Virus record (IMG/VR): IMGVR_UViG_3300014720_001630
Location: 1-59,454 of that record
Strand: one strand, 5' to 3'
Length of the DNA stretch: 59,454 nt
From: a virus
Within the stretch, counting starts at the first letter, position 1. The number at the start of each line of letters is the position of its first letter. Under the pieces are notes generated by a model. It saw nothing but the letters and a program-made list of their open reading frames with translations. It did no database searches and had not been told where the DNA came from. Made by a program: the position numbers and the translations under genes. Of this stretch, positions 8,161-17,410 are shown piece after piece.

Positions 8161-8645
8161 GTGCCGCAAAGAGCAAGACAAGCTACATCGAGGATCACGA
8201 GGTCGAGGAGGCGAACAAGGTCGTCGCCGACCAGATGCTCGCACTCACGGGCAAGGCGGAACTCCCGCGCCCGTGCGGTCCCTGGATCGCGGTCAAGATC
8301 TACATCCGGCCGGAAGAACTCAAGACGATCACCGACGACACGGGCAAGACCGTGACGCTCTACCTGCCGGACCAGTCGCGCGCGTCGGACAAGTGGACGA
8401 ACTGCGTCGGCCTCGTCGTCGGCATGGGTCCGGGCGCCTACACCGGCCAGAACGCGGACGGCAGCGCGCGCTTCCCCGAGGGTGCGTGGTGCCGCATCGG
8501 CGATTTCGTGGTGTTCCCGCGCTACGAGGGTCAGGTGTTCATGTGGCGCGGTGTCGCCATGATGCTGATCTACGACGACAAGGTGCAGATGGTGGTGGCC
8601 GACCCGACCGAGGTGCAGGCCGGCCACACGATCGACAAGTTCTGA
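8157..8645 (+). CDS. GroES-like co-chaperonin
   Basis: The 162-residue protein has the phage GroES pattern: a strand GPWIAVKIYIRPEEL, then WTNCVGLVVGMGPGAY, then FPEGAWCRIGDFVVFPRYEG, and a final strand MLIYDDKVQMVV. GroES caps the GroEL chamber; phages use their own version to fold the capsid protein. Its place between portal and major capsid genes is typical. The segment between the first two strands (TITDDTGKTVTLYL) would hold the GroEL-binding loop but does not resemble the usual one, so host GroEL binding is uncertain. Confidence 0.72.
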   Translation: MSAAKSKTSYIEDHEVEEANKVVADQMLALTGKAELPRPCGPWIAVKIYIRPEELKTITDDTGKTVTLYLPDQSRASDKWTNCVGLVVGMGPGAYTGQNADGSARFPEGAWCRIGDFVVFPRYEGQVFMWRGVAMMLIYDDKVQMVVADPTEVQAGHTIDKF

Positions 8646-8655
8646 GGAGGCGTAA

Positions 8656-9828
8656 ATGGCAGGCAAGCAAGCATCCGAAGGCAACGCCGACCGCGGCGAG
8701 TCCATCGTCAGCATGTCCACCATGAAAACGGCGGTGGGCGACATCGACACCATGACGATCTCGCCGAAGGGCGACACGGAAGTGGAAGTCGGCGAGGCGG
8801 ACGAGGGCGACCAGAATGGGGTCCAGATCAACGACAAGGTTGGCGCGCGTGAAGGTGCGCCGGCGGACAAAGGAGGAGACGGCGAAGCGGCCGAGGGCGA
8901 GGAAGGCAACGCCAACCTTTCCGATGAAGTCGGCGACCGTCCCAAGAAAAAGCCCTTCAAGGCCACCCGCGACGGGCGCATCAACGCCCTGACCGGCAAG
9001 CTGCGCGAGACGGAGCGCACGGCCGAGGACTACCGGCGCGAGTTGGAGGAGGAGCGCGCCAAGCGCGCCGCCATCGAGAACGAGAAGCGCCTGTCGGACT
9101 ATGCCGCCGTCATGCACTACTCGGACAAGCTCAAGGCCGACGAGCGCGAACTGATCCGCGAACTCAAGGACGCCAAGGACAAGGCGGACACGGAGAAGGA
9201 AGCCGAGATCCAGTCGAAGCTCTCCGACGTGCAGGGCCGCAAGCGCGAAGCCGAGGCGTGGGTCAACAACAACAAGCCGCCGGAAGCGCCGCCGAAAAAG
9301 GAGGCGACTGCGGAGCAGCCGGCACCCAAGGAGCAGCCGCGCCCCAAGGTGACGTACCAAGGCGAGGCGGCGCGGTGGGTGCAGGAGAACCCGTGGTTCA
9401 ACGAGGGGACGCCCGACTACGACCCCGACCTGTCCACCTACGCGCGGAACTTCGCCACCGGCCTTGAAATCCGCCTCAAGCGTGCGGGCAACGAGGCGGC
9501 GATCGGCAGCAAGGACTATTTCGCCGCCATCGACAACCACATGCGGCAGGCGTTCCCCGACGCATTCGGCGACGATGACGACGGCGACGAACCGCCAGCC
9601 GAGACGCCGCCCCCGCGCGGCAACGGCATCGCGCCGGCGCGGTCCTCCGGCGGCCAGCCCGCGCGCACGGGCCAGCCCGCCAATCCGAACAAGGTGGTCT
9701 TGACGCAGGAACAGCGCGAGGTCGCGCATGGTATGATCCTGCGTCACCCCGACGGGCGCTCGTTCTCGCCACGCGAGAAGGAAATCGCCTACGCCAAGAG
9801 CCTCGTGTCACTCAAGAAGGGAGCCTGA
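8656..9828 (+). CDS. Scaffolding protein
   Basis: The 390-residue product is acidic and highly charged, with a disordered N-terminal ~100 residues, a long helical or coiled-coil centre (about residues 115-205, e.g. EDYRRELEEERAKRAAIENE), a Pro-rich linker and a C-terminal helical part containing AARWVQENPWFNE and FPDAFGDDDDGD. Composition and position just before the capsid genes match phage scaffolds, which guide prohead assembly and then leave. ATG at 8656 follows GAGGAGG. Confidence 0.78.
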   Translation: MAGKQASEGNADRGESIVSMSTMKTAVGDIDTMTISPKGDTEVEVGEADEGDQNGVQINDKVGAREGAPADKGGDGEAAEGEEGNANLSDEVGDRPKKKPFKATRDGRINALTGKLRETERTAEDYRRELEEERAKRAAIENEKRLSDYAAVMHYSDKLKADERELIRELKDAKDKADTEKEAEIQSKLSDVQGRKREAEAWVNNNKPPEAPPKKEATAEQPAPKEQPRPKVTYQGEAARWVQENPWFNEGTPDYDPDLSTYARNFATGLEIRLKRAGNEAAIGSKDYFAAIDNHMRQAFPDAFGDDDDGDEPPAETPPPRGNGIAPARSSGGQPARTGQPANPNKVVLTQEQREVAHGMILRHPDGRSFSPREKEIAYAKSLVSLKKGA

Positions 9829-9829
9829 T

Positions 9830-10321
9830 ATGTCTCGTACATCCCGTGCCGCCGCGTCCCGTGCGATGGGCCAGCGCGCCGCCGTCAAGGGGGGCTTCCA
9901 GAGCGCCCTGCATGTCCCCAAGTCCGAAATCCCCAAGGGTGTCGTGTACCGTTGGGTGCGCGAGTACATCCAAGGCGAGCCGGACGACAACAACGTGGAA
10001 CAGCGGCTGCGCAACGGTTGGACGCCCGTGCCTGCCGACCGGCACCCCACGCTCGTCGCACCCCCGCTGCCGGGCCGCACGCAGGAAAACCACGGCGTCA
10101 TCCGGCGCGGCGGCCTCATCCTGTGCCAGATGTCCGAAGCCGAGTTCAAGGAATGGCAGCAGGCCCTTGCGGCCGAGAACGCCGAGCACATGAACAGCAC
10201 GGCATGGACCCGCGGCGAGCTTGCCGACGACGACCGCCGCATGCCCATGATCGAGCTTGCCGACGAGGCCGGCATGAACGAAACCAAGATCGAGCGGGTT
10301 GTGTCCCTGCCCGACAAGTAG
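9830..10321 (+). CDS. Conserved structural-region protein
   Basis: This 163-residue protein has a basic N-terminus (SRTSRAAASRAMGQRAA) followed by a conserved part, YRWVREYIQGEPDDNNV, GWTPVPADRHP and GVIRRGGLILCQ. I recall this pattern next to scaffold or capsid genes of phages but know no proven function. ATG is two bases after the scaffold stop. It is the last gene before a terminator. Confidence 0.7.
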   Translation: MSRTSRAAASRAMGQRAAVKGGFQSALHVPKSEIPKGVVYRWVREYIQGEPDDNNVEQRLRNGWTPVPADRHPTLVAPPLPGRTQENHGVIRRGGLILCQMSEAEFKEWQQALAAENAEHMNSTAWTRGELADDDRRMPMIELADEAGMNETKIERVVSLPDK

Positions 10322-10381
10322 TACAGTCACCCCGCTCGGCTTTGCAGCCTGAGCGTGGCGTTTTCCTCCCTGTCAAACTTG

Positions 10382-10416
10382 CCCCGGCCGCCTCCCCGCG
10401 CGCCGGGGTCTTTATT
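10382..10416 (+). terminator. Rho-independent terminator
   Basis: CCCCGGC (10382-10388) pairs with GCCGGGG (10402-10408) around a 13-base loop and is followed by TCTTTATT. It separates the terminase-to-scaffold genes from the capsid gene group. Confidence 0.75.
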
Positions 10417-10469
10417 CCGAGCCCGGCGGACTACCGGCATGGCCGTGCGATCCGGCCTGACACTACCCC

Positions 10470-10498
10470 TTGACACAGCATTTAATCCCCGATAGCGT
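10470..10498 (+). promoter_or_regulatory. Sigma70-type promoter for capsid genes
   Basis: TTGACA (10470-10475) and TAGCGT (10493-10498) are 17 bases apart, just after the terminator. The -35 box is perfect and the -10 box matches at three positions. It would give strong independent transcription of the capsid genes. Confidence 0.6.
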
Positions 10499-10523
10499 AC
10501 CGACACTCGGCCTATGAGCCGTT

Positions 10524-10655
10524 CGCGCTTCGGCGCGCCTTGACCCCTCCGAGGGGTCCGCCCACGGGGCGCAAAACTCGGTCCAATTTCAAGCTGGCAA
10601 CGGCACGGCGCACGCGCGCTCGTGCCCTTTTGCCGTGCTCAACAGGAGGCCACGA
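10524..10655 (+). promoter_or_regulatory. Structured 5' leader of the capsid gene group
   Basis: Between promoter and first capsid gene lie a CGCGC-TTCG-GCGCG tetraloop hairpin (10524-10537), a GACCCCT-CCG-AGGGGTC hairpin (10542-10558) and a longer GGCACG/CGTGCC pairing near 10600-10630. Such leaders can stabilise abundant transcripts. The remainder of the 330-bp gap shows no gene. Confidence 0.5.
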
Positions 10656-11258
10656 ATGGCTTACGGTGTGAACGCTCCCTGGGGTCTCAAGCCCAACCGT
10701 TACGCGAACGGTTCGCCCTACACGGGCACGACGAACCAGTACAACATCGCGTCCGGCTACGGCACGAGCCTGTTCACGGGCGACCCCGTGACGACGCTCA
10801 ACGACGGCACGATCGGCATCGGTGTCGCCGGCTCCGCCATCCGCGGCGTGTTCATGGGCACCAAGTACACCGACACGCTCGGCAACATCCGCTTCTTCCC
10901 CTACTGGCCCGCGAGCACGACCGTCCAGACCGGCTCGACCGTCGTGGCCCTCGTGATCGATGACCCGAACATCGTCGTCAACGTGCAGGAGACGAACGGT
11001 TCCGGCGCTGCCGGCACGCCGCTCGCCCTCGCCGACCGCGGCCTCAACGCGAACTTCTATGTCGGCACCGGCAACACGACCACCGGCCTCTCGGGCACGA
11101 CGATCAACAACGCGACCGAGAACACGACCGGCACGCTGAACCTCAAGATCCTCGACCTCACGCCGGTCCCCGGCAACGTCGTTGGCGCCTTCGCCAACTG
11201 GATCTGCACGATCAACAACCACCAGTTCAAGGGTGGCACCGGCACCGACGGCGTCTGA
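10656..11258 (+). CDS. Probable capsid-associated protein upstream of the major capsid
   Basis: The 200-residue protein starts MAYGVNAPWGLKPNRYANG, a beginning I associate with small structural proteins coded just before the major capsid in podovirus-like phages. The rest is beta-rich, Gly/Thr-rich and lacks charged helices. I chose ATG 10656, which has an AGGAGG site, over an upstream TTG. A role as decoration or minor capsid protein is likely but inferred from position. Confidence 0.7.
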   Translation: MAYGVNAPWGLKPNRYANGSPYTGTTNQYNIASGYGTSLFTGDPVTTLNDGTIGIGVAGSAIRGVFMGTKYTDTLGNIRFFPYWPASTTVQTGSTVVALVIDDPNIVVNVQETNGSGAAGTPLALADRGLNANFYVGTGNTTTGLSGTTINNATENTTGTLNLKILDLTPVPGNVVGAFANWICTINNHQFKGGTGTDGV

Positions 11259-11285
11259 CCCCCAGGTCACGGAAGGAACAATCCC

Positions 11286-12191
11286 ATGACGGTCAATACC
11301 ACCCAGATCCGCGACCTGCTCCGCCCCGGACTTGCCGCGGTTTTCGGCGACTACCCGATGTATCCGGCCCAGTGGACCGAGATCTTCGAGAAGCACACGT
11401 CCGACAAGGCCGTGGAGATCGAAGTCGAAATGAAGATGCTCGGCCTTGCGCAGATCAAGCAGGAAGGTGCGAGCATCGCCTACGACACGATGGGCCAGCG
11501 GTTCGTCACGAACTACGTCCACCGTTACGTCGGCCTCGGCTTCATCATCACGCGGCAGGCGATCAAGGACAACCTGTACAAGTCCCGCTTCCCGCTCCAG
11601 CAGCAGGCGCTCAAGCGTTCGCTGCTCCAGACGAAGGAAGTGCTCGGCGCCTCGGTGCTGAACAACGGCTTCGACACGAACTTCCCCATCGGCGACGGCC
11701 AACCGCTGTTCTCGACGGCCCATCCGATCGACGGTTCGACGCAGGCCAACACCTTCACGGTGCAGGCCGACCTCAACGAAACCTCCTTGCAGGACGCCAT
11801 CACCGGCATCCAGCGGTTCCGCGATGTCGCCGGCCTGCGCGTCATGACGAAGCCCAAGAAGCTCATCGTCCCGACGCCGCTCCAGTGGACGGCCGACCGC
11901 CTGCTCAACTCGCAGTTCCGCACCGGCACCGCCAACAACGACATCTCGGCGCTCTACAACACCTCCGCCGTGCCGCAGGGCTACCGCGTCAACCAGTTCC
12001 TCACGGACGACAATGCGTGGTTCGTGATGACGGACGCGGACAACTCGTTCAAGTACTACGACCGCGAGCCGCTCGAAATCGATATGTACACGGACTTCGA
12101 TAATGACAACTTGAAGGTCAAGGCCATCGAGCGGTATTCGTTCGGCGTGTCGAACTGGCGCGGTGCGTGGGGCTCGCAGGGTTCCACCTGA
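11286..12191 (+). CDS. Major capsid protein (Mu gpT-like family)
   Basis: The 301-residue protein should form the icosahedral shell. It resembles Mu gpT-type HK97-fold capsid proteins: N-terminal RDLLRPGLAAVFGDYP, then EMKMLGLAQIKQEGAS, a helix with TRQAIKDNLYKSRFPLQQQ, the segment DGQPLFSTAHPIDG, and a C-terminal strand region ending ERYSFGVSNWRGAWG. Codon use is strongly biased to G/C ends, as expected for a highly expressed gene. Ribosome site GGAAGGA precedes ATG. Context (scaffold, leader, adaptors) fits. Confidence 0.93.
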   Translation: MTVNTTQIRDLLRPGLAAVFGDYPMYPAQWTEIFEKHTSDKAVEIEVEMKMLGLAQIKQEGASIAYDTMGQRFVTNYVHRYVGLGFIITRQAIKDNLYKSRFPLQQQALKRSLLQTKEVLGASVLNNGFDTNFPIGDGQPLFSTAHPIDGSTQANTFTVQADLNETSLQDAITGIQRFRDVAGLRVMTKPKKLIVPTPLQWTADRLLNSQFRTGTANNDISALYNTSAVPQGYRVNQFLTDDNAWFVMTDADNSFKYYDREPLEIDMYTDFDNDNLKVKAIERYSFGVSNWRGAWGSQGST

Positions 12192-12215
12192 TCTGACGGT
12201 GCAAGGAGAGCGGGC

Positions 12216-12944
12216 ATGACCCACGTTTCCGACAACTACCGCACCGGCCAGGTGTTCCGTGCGTCCAACGGGACCAACGGTGCGGCGACGAGCCCGATCT
12301 ACGTCTACGCGACGACGCCGCCGGAGGCAGCGCCGAACGCGCTGGCGGCGGCGCAGACGGTTTCCGGTGCAGCGTTCACGCTCGCGGCGGGTTCCGGCGT
12401 CACGACGACGACGATCAACGGGACGACGTACTACGACCTCGGCGTGGCGCGCTGCATCCGTGCGGTGGGCCAGATCGGCACGGTGACGGGCACGACCCTC
12501 ACGGTGGTCGGCATCGAGGAGACTGTGGAGGAGGACGGCACGCTTGGGCCGGGCCTGCCGATGCAGTTCACGATGTCGAGTCCGGTTTCGGGCCTGACGA
12601 CGACGAGCACGAAGGCGATCCGGTACGTCCGGTCGATCACGACGGACGGGAACACGACCTCGGGCGTGTCGATCGGCACGGTCGATACGTTCGGCTTCCC
12701 GTACAAGGTGGCGAACTTCGGCGACGTGATCCTCAACTGGAACAACGCGCTCATCACGGCGAGCACGGGCTTCACGGCGGCGGTCACGACCTCGCCGGCG
12801 ACGGCGCAGACGGGCGACGTACGCGGCACCTATGCGGTGCAGTCGGGCTCGTCCAACGGCTCGCTGGTGTTCCGGGCGTACATCTTCGTCAAGGATCCCA
12901 ACACGACGACCGGACTGTACGGCCAAGCGCAGTACAACGGTTAA
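12216..12944 (+). CDS. Probable head structural protein
   Basis: The 242-residue product is Thr/Ser/Gly-rich and beta-stranded throughout (e.g. GVTTTTINGTTYYDLGVARC), without membrane segments. It follows the major capsid gene with an AAGGAG ribosome site and shares its strong codon bias, which suggests an abundant virion protein such as a decoration or head-fibre protein. No specific family recognised. Confidence 0.65.
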   Translation: MTHVSDNYRTGQVFRASNGTNGAATSPIYVYATTPPEAAPNALAAAQTVSGAAFTLAAGSGVTTTTINGTTYYDLGVARCIRAVGQIGTVTGTTLTVVGIEETVEEDGTLGPGLPMQFTMSSPVSGLTTTSTKAIRYVRSITTDGNTTSGVSIGTVDTFGFPYKVANFGDVILNWNNALITASTGFTAAVTTSPATAQTGDVRGTYAVQSGSSNGSLVFRAYIFVKDPNTTTGLYGQAQYNG

Positions 12945-12950
12945 CGCGCC

Positions 12951-14330
12951 ATGTGGCTGCTTCCCACGCACGCGCGGGCCGACAACCTCCGCACGGTTCT
13001 GGCGGCGTGCGTGGAAACCGGCATGTCTACGCCGGGCCTCATCCACGTCAACGCCGGGCCGGCGCAGGATGCGTATCGGGATATTGCCGTGCCCGCCAAC
13101 TGGACGGTGGTGTACGGCGAGCGGGACATGACGCTCGGCGACGTGATGCGCTGGTTCTACGCCACGCATCCCGACCTGCCGTGGTACGGCATCATCACCG
13201 ACGACCAGGTTCCGGTGACGCCGGGATGGGATGCCAAGCTCGTGGCACAGGCCGAGGGTTCGCGCATCGTGTCAAGCGACGACGGCTGGCAGGCGCCGCA
13301 GCGCATGCACGGGGCGGCGGTGCTCGGCGGCGACTTCGTGCGGGCGATGGGCGGCCTGGTCCCCGAGGGGTTCCAGCATCAGTTCATCGACAACGTGTGG
13401 GAACGGCTTGGCCGCGACTCCGGCTTGTGGTTCGTGGACATGAGCGTGCTCGTGGAGCACCGGCACCCGCTCAAGGCGGGCAAGCCGATGGACGCGACGT
13501 ATGAGGCCAATTTCGCCCGGCAGCAGGACGACGCGCGCCGGTATCAGGCGTGGGAGACTTTCGAGCGGCAGCGCGCCGTGACGGCGCTGGCTCCGCTCAT
13601 GGGAGCCGGTCGCAACCGGCCGGTCACTCTGGCGGGCAAGAAACTGTCCATCGGCACGCCTTGCTACGGCGGCCAGTTCACCGAGGCGTACATGCACTCG
13701 ATGATGAGCACGGTACCCGTGCTGATCGAGTACGGCGTGGGCTACGAGTTCTTCACGATCCCCAACCAGTCGCTCGTGCATCGCGCGCGCAACCAGATCA
13801 TCGAGCGTTTCCTGCGCTCCGACACCGACTGGCTCGTGTTCATCGACGCGGACATGGGCTGGAAGCCGGACGCGCTTTTGCGCCTCATGGCGTCGGGCAA
13901 GGACGTGGTAGCCGTGGCCGGCCCGCGCAAGCAAGAGCCGGTGACGTTCTGCGTCAACCTCGACGGGCCGCCGGCCAAGGCTTGCCCGGATACCAACCTT
14001 TTGGAAGCAGCCGAGGTCGGTTCGGGATTCATGCTCATCTCGCGCGCCGCGGCGCAGAAGATGTGGGACTCGTATCAGGACCGCCGGTACTTCTGCCAGG
14101 TGACGGGCAAGTGGTTCGTCAACCTGTTCGAGAACACGATCGAGGACTACCGCGAGTATTCGGAGGACTACACGTTCTGCCGGCGCTGGCGTGCGCTTGG
14201 CGGCAAGGTGTATGTGGACCCTTTCAGCGCGTTGGATCACGTCGGCGGCAAGACCTTCACGGGCAAGTACGGCGACTGGCTTGCCGAGCAGGCTGCCGCC
14301 GCGCGCGACCAACAGCAAGCGGCGGAGTAG
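12951..14330 (+). CDS. Tandem glycosyltransferase, two GT-A domains
   Basis: This 459-residue protein appears to hold two GT-A-type domains. The N-terminal one (1-210) contains GIITDDQVPVTPGWD near residue 85, a DxD-like site; the C-terminal one (220-440) contains WLVFIDADMGWKPDALLRLM near residue 300, a clear metal/nucleotide-sugar DxD motif, and the anchor VHRARNQIIERFL typical of phage GT2-like enzymes. It may glycosylate virion proteins, phage DNA or host surface sugars; its position among head and appendage genes favours a virion protein. No signal peptide, so cytoplasmic. Confidence 0.8.
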   Translation: MWLLPTHARADNLRTVLAACVETGMSTPGLIHVNAGPAQDAYRDIAVPANWTVVYGERDMTLGDVMRWFYATHPDLPWYGIITDDQVPVTPGWDAKLVAQAEGSRIVSSDDGWQAPQRMHGAAVLGGDFVRAMGGLVPEGFQHQFIDNVWERLGRDSGLWFVDMSVLVEHRHPLKAGKPMDATYEANFARQQDDARRYQAWETFERQRAVTALAPLMGAGRNRPVTLAGKKLSIGTPCYGGQFTEAYMHSMMSTVPVLIEYGVGYEFFTIPNQSLVHRARNQIIERFLRSDTDWLVFIDADMGWKPDALLRLMASGKDVVAVAGPRKQEPVTFCVNLDGPPAKACPDTNLLEAAEVGSGFMLISRAAAQKMWDSYQDRRYFCQVTGKWFVNLFENTIEDYREYSEDYTFCRRWRALGGKVYVDPFSALDHVGGKTFTGKYGDWLAEQAAAARDQQQAAE

Positions 14331-14333
14331 GCT

Positions 14334-15008
14334 ATGGCTATCCCGGCAACCTATACATTCGTGGTGTCAGGTAGTGCGGCCATCTGCGCTGCGCAGACAA
14401 CTGGTGCGGCCGGGGCGCTGACAATTAACGGAACATACCTTGACGGTATGACGGCTGGCACGTCTTGGGCGCGAGCGATCGTGCCTGGCGGCTTCGGTCG
14501 TGTCGTTTCGCTTACGTCAACAGGCAATTTGTCTGCGATCAATTTTACGATTGCTGGACGCGATGTTTACGGTCGCAGCGTATCGGAAACGCGCGTTGGT
14601 CCCAACAACAGTACAGTTGTCACGACTCAGGAGTTTGCTGTTGTAACCTCGGTTACGGCAGACGCGGCGGTCGGCACAAACGTAACCGTTGGCCTTGGCA
14701 CGACCGGAAGCACGCGCCCGTTTACAGCGTCCACAAACCTCACGCCGGCAAACTTTGCGCTGTACGGCACAATTTCTGGAACGGTCACATGGTCGATCCA
14801 AGATACGCCAACTGACATCAATGCGCTTTTGGCGGCGGCTGGCAACCCGCAGAGCATTGTGTGGCTGAACCATCCGACGCTTAGTTCGGTGACGAGCAAT
14901 CTATCTTCAAACTATGCGTTTCCCGTGCGGTTCATTCGCGGCGTTGTCAACAGTTCGGCGTCCAACGCTTCTGCGGAAATCACCATCACGCAGGCAGGTG
15001 TGACATGA
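14334..15008 (+). CDS. Structural-region protein, beta-rich
   Basis: The 224-residue product is rich in Thr, Ser, Ala and Val, with repeated strand-like segments (NFTIAGRDVYGRSVSETRV, VTWSIQDTPTDINALLAA). It is likely a virion appendage protein. From here to about 17.7 kb codon use is looser and G+C lower than in flanking genes, suggesting a separately acquired cassette. Family not recognised. The end overlaps the next start (ATGA). Confidence 0.6.
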   Translation: MAIPATYTFVVSGSAAICAAQTTGAAGALTINGTYLDGMTAGTSWARAIVPGGFGRVVSLTSTGNLSAINFTIAGRDVYGRSVSETRVGPNNSTVVTTQEFAVVTSVTADAAVGTNVTVGLGTTGSTRPFTASTNLTPANFALYGTISGTVTWSIQDTPTDINALLAAAGNPQSIVWLNHPTLSSVTSNLSSNYAFPVRFIRGVVNSSASNASAEITITQAGVT

Positions 15009-15577
15009 CGGCAGCCATTGCAGGCACGGCGGTTGCGCCGCAGCCGTTCAATCTCAGCGATGCCATTCTCCGTGCGCTGTCGTCGCCGGATGAGGTGGCA
15101 AAGATTGCGGCATATGCCAAAAAGATCGTTGACGACGCGGAAGCGAAAGCTGCGGCTGTCCGATCCGAAATGGATGCGGAGGTTTCTGCCGCCAAAGCCA
15201 GCATCGAAAATTCGACAAAGCAGGCAAACGACATCATTGCAAGGGCGCAGGCGCAGGCATCCGAAATTGCCGCTACGGCTCAAGCGCAAGCTGACAGGGC
15301 GCTGGAGTCGAAGCGCGCCGCCGAAAAGCGTGTCGCCGAAATAAATGCTTCTGTTGAGGCGCTGGAAAAGCGCGTTGCAGATCTTTCTGCGCAAGTCGAT
15401 GCGGCATTTGCCGATCGAGAGGCCAACGTGTCTGCGGGCGAAGCCAAAATAACTGCCGCTTTGCAGGCTGCCGCAGATAGGGAAGGCGCGGCGCGTGCTG
15501 CTGAAAAAGCGGCGCTTGCGGCCGAGTCGGAGTTTAAGTCCAAGCTGGCCGCGCTGAAAGCCGCTATGGCGGGGTGA
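15005..15577 (+). CDS. Ala-rich coiled-coil protein
   Basis: After about 45 residues, the 190-residue protein becomes one long heptad-like helix (residues ~35-190) dominated by Ala, Glu and Lys, e.g. EKRVAEINASVEALEKRVAD. It is coupled to the previous gene. A rod or trimerising component of a fibre is plausible; no family recognised. Confidence 0.6.
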   Translation: MTAAIAGTAVAPQPFNLSDAILRALSSPDEVAKIAAYAKKIVDDAEAKAAAVRSEMDAEVSAAKASIENSTKQANDIIARAQAQASEIAATAQAQADRALESKRAAEKRVAEINASVEALEKRVADLSAQVDAAFADREANVSAGEAKITAALQAAADREGAARAAEKAALAAESEFKSKLAALKAAMAG

Positions 15578-15581
15578 TGTC

Positions 15582-15947
15582 ATGGCCGTTACTCACAAAT
15601 TCGTTTCGGCGATCGTAGACAGCGGCGATCCAACGATTGTCCAGCCGTCAAACTGGAACGACACGCACGATGGGGCGCTTGAGGCGGCGTCTGGACAAGT
15701 TAACTTCGGCACGACTGAGGGCAACGGCGATGCGTCGGTTTCCGTCGCGGCGACTTGGGTAACAGCGTCGTCAATTATCGTGGTTTCCCCCGGCGCGGCG
15801 AGTGCGGACCACGACGCGGAAGATGCGCTTCTTGAAGGTTTGATCGCTAGCGTTACCGACCTGACGGCGGGCGTTGGTTTCACACTCACGGTCCATGCGC
15901 CTTCTGGCACTTGGGGCCGCTACAATTTTAACGCAGCGGGGCTTTAG
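15582..15947 (+). CDS. Small fibre-associated protein
   Basis: The 121-residue protein starts MAVTHKFVSAIVDSGDP and continues VQPSNWNDTHDG, a beginning I associate with small tail or fibre proteins of many phages and prophages. The centre has strands (ASSIIVVSPGA, GFTLTVHAPSGTWGRYNF). Probably an appendage component; the exact role is unknown. Confidence 0.6.
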   Translation: MAVTHKFVSAIVDSGDPTIVQPSNWNDTHDGALEAASGQVNFGTTEGNGDASVSVAATWVTASSIIVVSPGAASADHDAEDALLEGLIASVTDLTAGVGFTLTVHAPSGTWGRYNFNAAGL

Positions 15948-15950
15948 AGA

Positions 15951-17405
15951 ATGTCAGTCGTTCTCCGTGGTGGCGCTTCGGGCTTATTGCCGGATGCAAA
16001 GGCGGGTATCGGCGGCGAGGTCGCGCTGGTCGTCTCAAGCGAGGCGACAAAGGCGGAAGCCGGATATGTCGCTGGCATGGGCCTTGTCGATGAAGGTTCT
16101 GTCGTTGCTGGCGGCATTCGTCGCGAATTTGACGTTTCGAGCGACTTTCGCCAGCGCGTCGGCACGGATACCGCGCTTTGGCAGGATGCGTTCCAGTATA
16201 CGACAATCAACGCATCTGCCTATCAGGTCATCACTTCCACGATGACAATCACGCAAGCGGGCGGCCTGTTGAACCTCAACGCGGGCTCTGCGACGGCGAC
16301 AGGTAACCACGTTGTTTTGCGTACCTATCGAACGTTCCCCATTCTCTCGGCGGCTCCGAGCTATCTCTATTTCTCGGCTATCGGCATCAACCAGACGGCG
16401 CTCAACGCTCAGTGCGACGTTGGCCTTGGATTTGCGACGACCACGGTTGCCCCGACCGACGGCGTGTTTTTCCGCTGGACGCTCTCCGGAACGCTTGTCG
16501 GCGTGATGAACAACAACGGCGTCGAAACGACGACCGACGGCCTGACGAAAGTTGCCGACAACGAGCGCGGCGAATACTTGATCGTCATCAACGACGAGGA
16601 CGTCGAGTTCTGGATCGACGGCGTATTCCGCGCGCGCCTAACTGCCGTCACGACCTATACCGGTCATGGCGTCGTGCAATCGGAAGCGCTCCCATTCGTC
16701 GCGCGCCTGTTCAACTCCGGCACCGCCAGCCCGGCCAAGCGCCTCGGCATTGCGGAAGTCGGCATTGCCATGGGCGACATGGCGACCAACCGCTTGTGGG
16801 CCACGCAGATGGCGGGTATGGAGCAGGGCGCGCACCAGACGCCGCCGGGGGCTGCGGCAGCGCAGGCCGCGACTTGGGCCAACTCCGCAGCCCCCGCATC
16901 GATCACGCTGGCAAACAACGGCGCAGGCGCAAACACTCTAACCACGCTTGGCGGTCTGTGGCAGTTTGCCGCCCCGGCTGGTGCCGAAACAGACTATGTG
17001 ATTTTCACGTACCTAGTCCCTGCTGGCTCGGTCACGCAGCCCGGCAAAACTCTCGTCATTCGCGGGGTCCGCATTGACGCGCTTAACACGGGCGCTGCGG
17101 TTGCCACGACCCCCACAACGCTGTTCTGGGCGCTCGGCGTCGGCGGTACGGCGGCAAACTTGGCGACGGCGGACAGCTTGACGGCGGGCACTCGTGCCTA
17201 TCGCCGTATTCCGCTCGGCATCCAGTCGTTGGTTGTCGGTGCGGCAATCGGCGCGCAGGCCACGGCTATCGACATGAACCTTGACGCCCCCGTGATTGTT
17301 GCCCCCGGCACGCGCGTCAACGGCATCGTCCGCGTTCCGCTCGGCACGGCGACGGCTTCGCAGGTCTTGCGCGGCACGTTCTTCGTCAACGGCTATTTCG
17401 AGTAA
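15951..17405 (+). CDS. Putative tail appendage protein
   Basis: The 484-residue protein has a short N-terminal segment, then from about residue 60 a domain beginning FDVSSDFRQRVGTDTALWQDAF, which I recall from large uncharacterised phage structural proteins; a jelly-roll or lectin-like region (GVFFRWTLSGTLVGVMNNNG, VEFWIDGVFRARLT) follows. This suggests host-surface or glycan binding. The first half has low G+C bias and the second returns toward the genome average, so the gene may itself be mosaic. Confidence 0.6.
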   Translation: MSVVLRGGASGLLPDAKAGIGGEVALVVSSEATKAEAGYVAGMGLVDEGSVVAGGIRREFDVSSDFRQRVGTDTALWQDAFQYTTINASAYQVITSTMTITQAGGLLNLNAGSATATGNHVVLRTYRTFPILSAAPSYLYFSAIGINQTALNAQCDVGLGFATTTVAPTDGVFFRWTLSGTLVGVMNNNGVETTTDGLTKVADNERGEYLIVINDEDVEFWIDGVFRARLTAVTTYTGHGVVQSEALPFVARLFNSGTASPAKRLGIAEVGIAMGDMATNRLWATQMAGMEQGAHQTPPGAAAAQAATWANSAAPASITLANNGAGANTLTTLGGLWQFAAPAGAETDYVIFTYLVPAGSVTQPGKTLVIRGVRIDALNTGAAVATTPTTLFWALGVGGTAANLATADSLTAGTRAYRRIPLGIQSLVVGAAIGAQATAIDMNLDAPVIVAPGTRVNGIVRVPLGTATASQVLRGTFFVNGYFE

Positions 17406-17410
17406 GTCCG

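Noticed and set aside
15018-15344. Second-frame Arg/Lys-rich product within the coiled-coil gene
   Set aside because: An artefact of shifted Ala/Glu/Lys codons; no ribosome site.
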